Positions 63,294 through 64,000 of a stretch of DNA of 64,000 bases are shown piece after piece; positions within the stretch are counted from its first letter, which is position 1, and every line of letters begins with the position of its first letter. Source of the DNA: Cobetia sp. cqz5-12 (lineage in GTDB: Bacteria > Pseudomonadota > Gammaproteobacteria > Pseudomonadales > Halomonadaceae); NCBI RefSeq assembly GCF_016495405.1, contig NZ_CP044522.1, positions 930,001 through 994,000 of the forward strand, in the 5' to 3' direction. The notes beneath the pieces were generated by a model. The model saw only the letters and a list, made by a program, of their open reading frames with translations. It searched no databases and was not told the DNA's origin. The translations under genes were made by a program, and so were the position numbers.

Positions 63294-63390
63294 ACCAGAG
63301 ATCTGTAGCCCAAGGAGCTGCATCAGGACCTGCCCGATGGCAGTCGCCATCGCCGGCTGACATCGCCATCGCGTGCGATAGCCATCGTCA
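63287..63390. repeat. Two short tandem-repeat blocks at the hpt 3' end
   Basis: Block 1: 15-bp units at 63287-63301 and 63302-63316 (TCTGTAGMCC type); the hpt stop TAG (63291-63293) is inside the first unit. Block 2: 17-18 bp units at 63339-63355, 63356-63373 and 63374-63390, each with RCCATCG. Confidence 0.65.
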
Positions 63391-63405
63391 ACGCTGGCAT
63401 TCAAT

Positions 63406-63445
63406 CACCACCCGCCCGGGCAACCGCGGCGGGTGGTGTCGTTTT
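63406..63445 (+). terminator. Intrinsic terminator after hpt
   Basis: An 11-bp stem (63406-63416 with 63428-63438) followed by TCGTTTTCG. Confidence 0.75.
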
Positions 63446-63526
63446 CGGGGCCTTTTCTGTTCTCTTGACGCAAGACATGACGATTGTGCTTGTCGTTGTC
63501 GGTTGGCTCGGAGTAGCGTTCGCTGA

Positions 63527-63536
63527 GGGGGGGGGG
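63527..63536. repeat. Run of ten G upstream of the MTAP-family gene
   Basis: An uninterrupted G10 tract, 54 bp before the start codon and within the likely promoter or leader. Long homopolymers like this are prone to slipped-strand length change. Confidence 0.85.
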
Positions 63537-63589
63537 CGGAGGGTCCGGTCCCGAGAGGTTCCTGCACACGGGTGGCAAGGAGGCGGGCG

Positions 63590-64000
63590 ATGCTGGCGGT
63601 GATCGGTGGGACGGGGTTCGGCAGTTGGGTGGGGATGGAAGTGCTCAAGCGCGGCGGTCAGGAAACGCCCCTGGGGGCGGCCTCCTGTGGTGTCGTGGAG
63701 GGGCGTCTGAATGGGCAGCCGCTGCTGTTCCTGGCTCGTCATGGTCAGCCGCACAAGGTGCCACCGCATCGCATCAACTATCGCGCCAATCTATGGGCGC
63801 TCAAACAAGCGGGCGCAACCCATGTGGTGGGAGTCAACTGCGTGTCCGGTATCGACCCGACGCTGACCCCGGGCACGCTGGTGGTGCCGGACCAACTGAT
63901 CGATTACACCACCGGTCGCGAGGGCTCGTTCTTCGATGGGCGTTTCAAGCCGTTTCAGCATGTGTCGTTCGCCTGGCCGTATCATCGGGTCTGGCGCGAG
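63590..64000 (+). CDS. MTAP-family nucleoside phosphorylase, 3' end outside window
   Basis: 137 residues are visible. MLAVIGGTGF opens the protein; LARHGQPHKVPPHRINYRANLWAL and VVGVNCVSGIDPTLTPGTLVVPDQLIDYT are diagnostic of the methylthioadenosine phosphorylase family. In P. aeruginosa the gene at this locus (PA3004) encodes S-methyl-5'-thioinosine phosphorylase; which substrate is used here cannot be decided from this part. RBS AAGGAGG at 63578-63584. Confidence 0.88.
   Translation, partial: MLAVIGGTGFGSWVGMEVLKRGGQETPLGAASCGVVEGRLNGQPLLFLARHGQPHKVPPHRINYRANLWALKQAGATHVVGVNCVSGIDPTLTPGTLVVPDQLIDYTTGREGSFFDGRFKPFQHVSFAWPYHRVWRE

Overview
The window is about 62% GC, very densely coded, and has the gene complement of an aerobic gammaproteobacterium. 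I infer a halomonad (Halomonas/Cobetia type). One support is local gene order shared with Pseudomonas: topA, a DUF6586 gene, a small acidic gene, lexA, psrA, nagZ and an MTAP-family gene, plus the rsfS-rlmH-mrdA-rodA-mltB-rlpA-dacA-ybeD-lipB-lipA block. Others are two-subunit pyruvate carboxylase with a PycR-like regulator and a PPi-dependent phosphofructokinase. The species call is inference; no rRNA, tRNA, CRISPR array, IS element or prophage is visible.

Layout. 1-7.4 kb: srkA (5' end outside the window), the pterin genes folE and folX, a membrane-anchored cold-shock-fold protein, gabD, a probable short regulatory RNA with GGA hairpin loops, glutaminase, a DUF2061 protein and an exported amidohydrolase. 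7.4-16.4 kb is almost all minus strand: dusB-fis and purH, prmA, aroQ-accB-accC, dsbD. 16.8-22.7 kb: DUF2333 protein, ppa, a fused PP2C/kinase protein whose catalytic residues are partly lost, an SDR, and PPi-phosphofructokinase. 22.9-30.3 kb: mpl-ubiX, LysE and EamA transporters, and a tightly coupled three-gene minus-strand operon (two membrane proteins with GGDEF-like domains that lack the GGDEF motif, followed by a DedA-PAP2 fusion). 30.6-42.8 kb: proA-nadD, then ribosome silencing/modification (rsfS, rlmH), the cell-elongation and wall genes (mrdA, rodA, mltB, rlpA, dacA) and lipoate synthesis (ybeD, lipB, lipA). 42.9-53 kb: pycR/pycA-pycB, glyoxalase I, an SDR, a degenerate prephenate-dehydratase-like protein, a plant-type nicotinamidase homologue, mgsA and pykA. 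53.8-64 kb: topA through lexA and psrA, an L,D-transpeptidase, nagZ, an MscS channel, hpt and the start of an MTAP-family phosphorylase.

How the parts fit. Envelope growth and recycling dominate: mpl, mrdA/rodA, mltB, rlpA, dacA, nagZ, the L,D-transpeptidase, and the DedA-PAP2 fusion that could both dephosphorylate and flip undecaprenyl lipid carrier. Central carbon control is the second theme: pfp, pykA, pyc, accBC, and methylglyoxal synthesis (mgsA) and removal (gloA).

The most noteworthy signals are: (1) the pseudo-GGDEF pair with the DedA-PAP2 fusion; (2) the PP2C/kinase fusion with lost catalytic residues in both domains; (3) the RsmY/Z-like RNA candidate at 4.5 kb; and (4) many short imperfect tandem repeats of mostly 13-18 bp in spacers, several of which cross stop codons.
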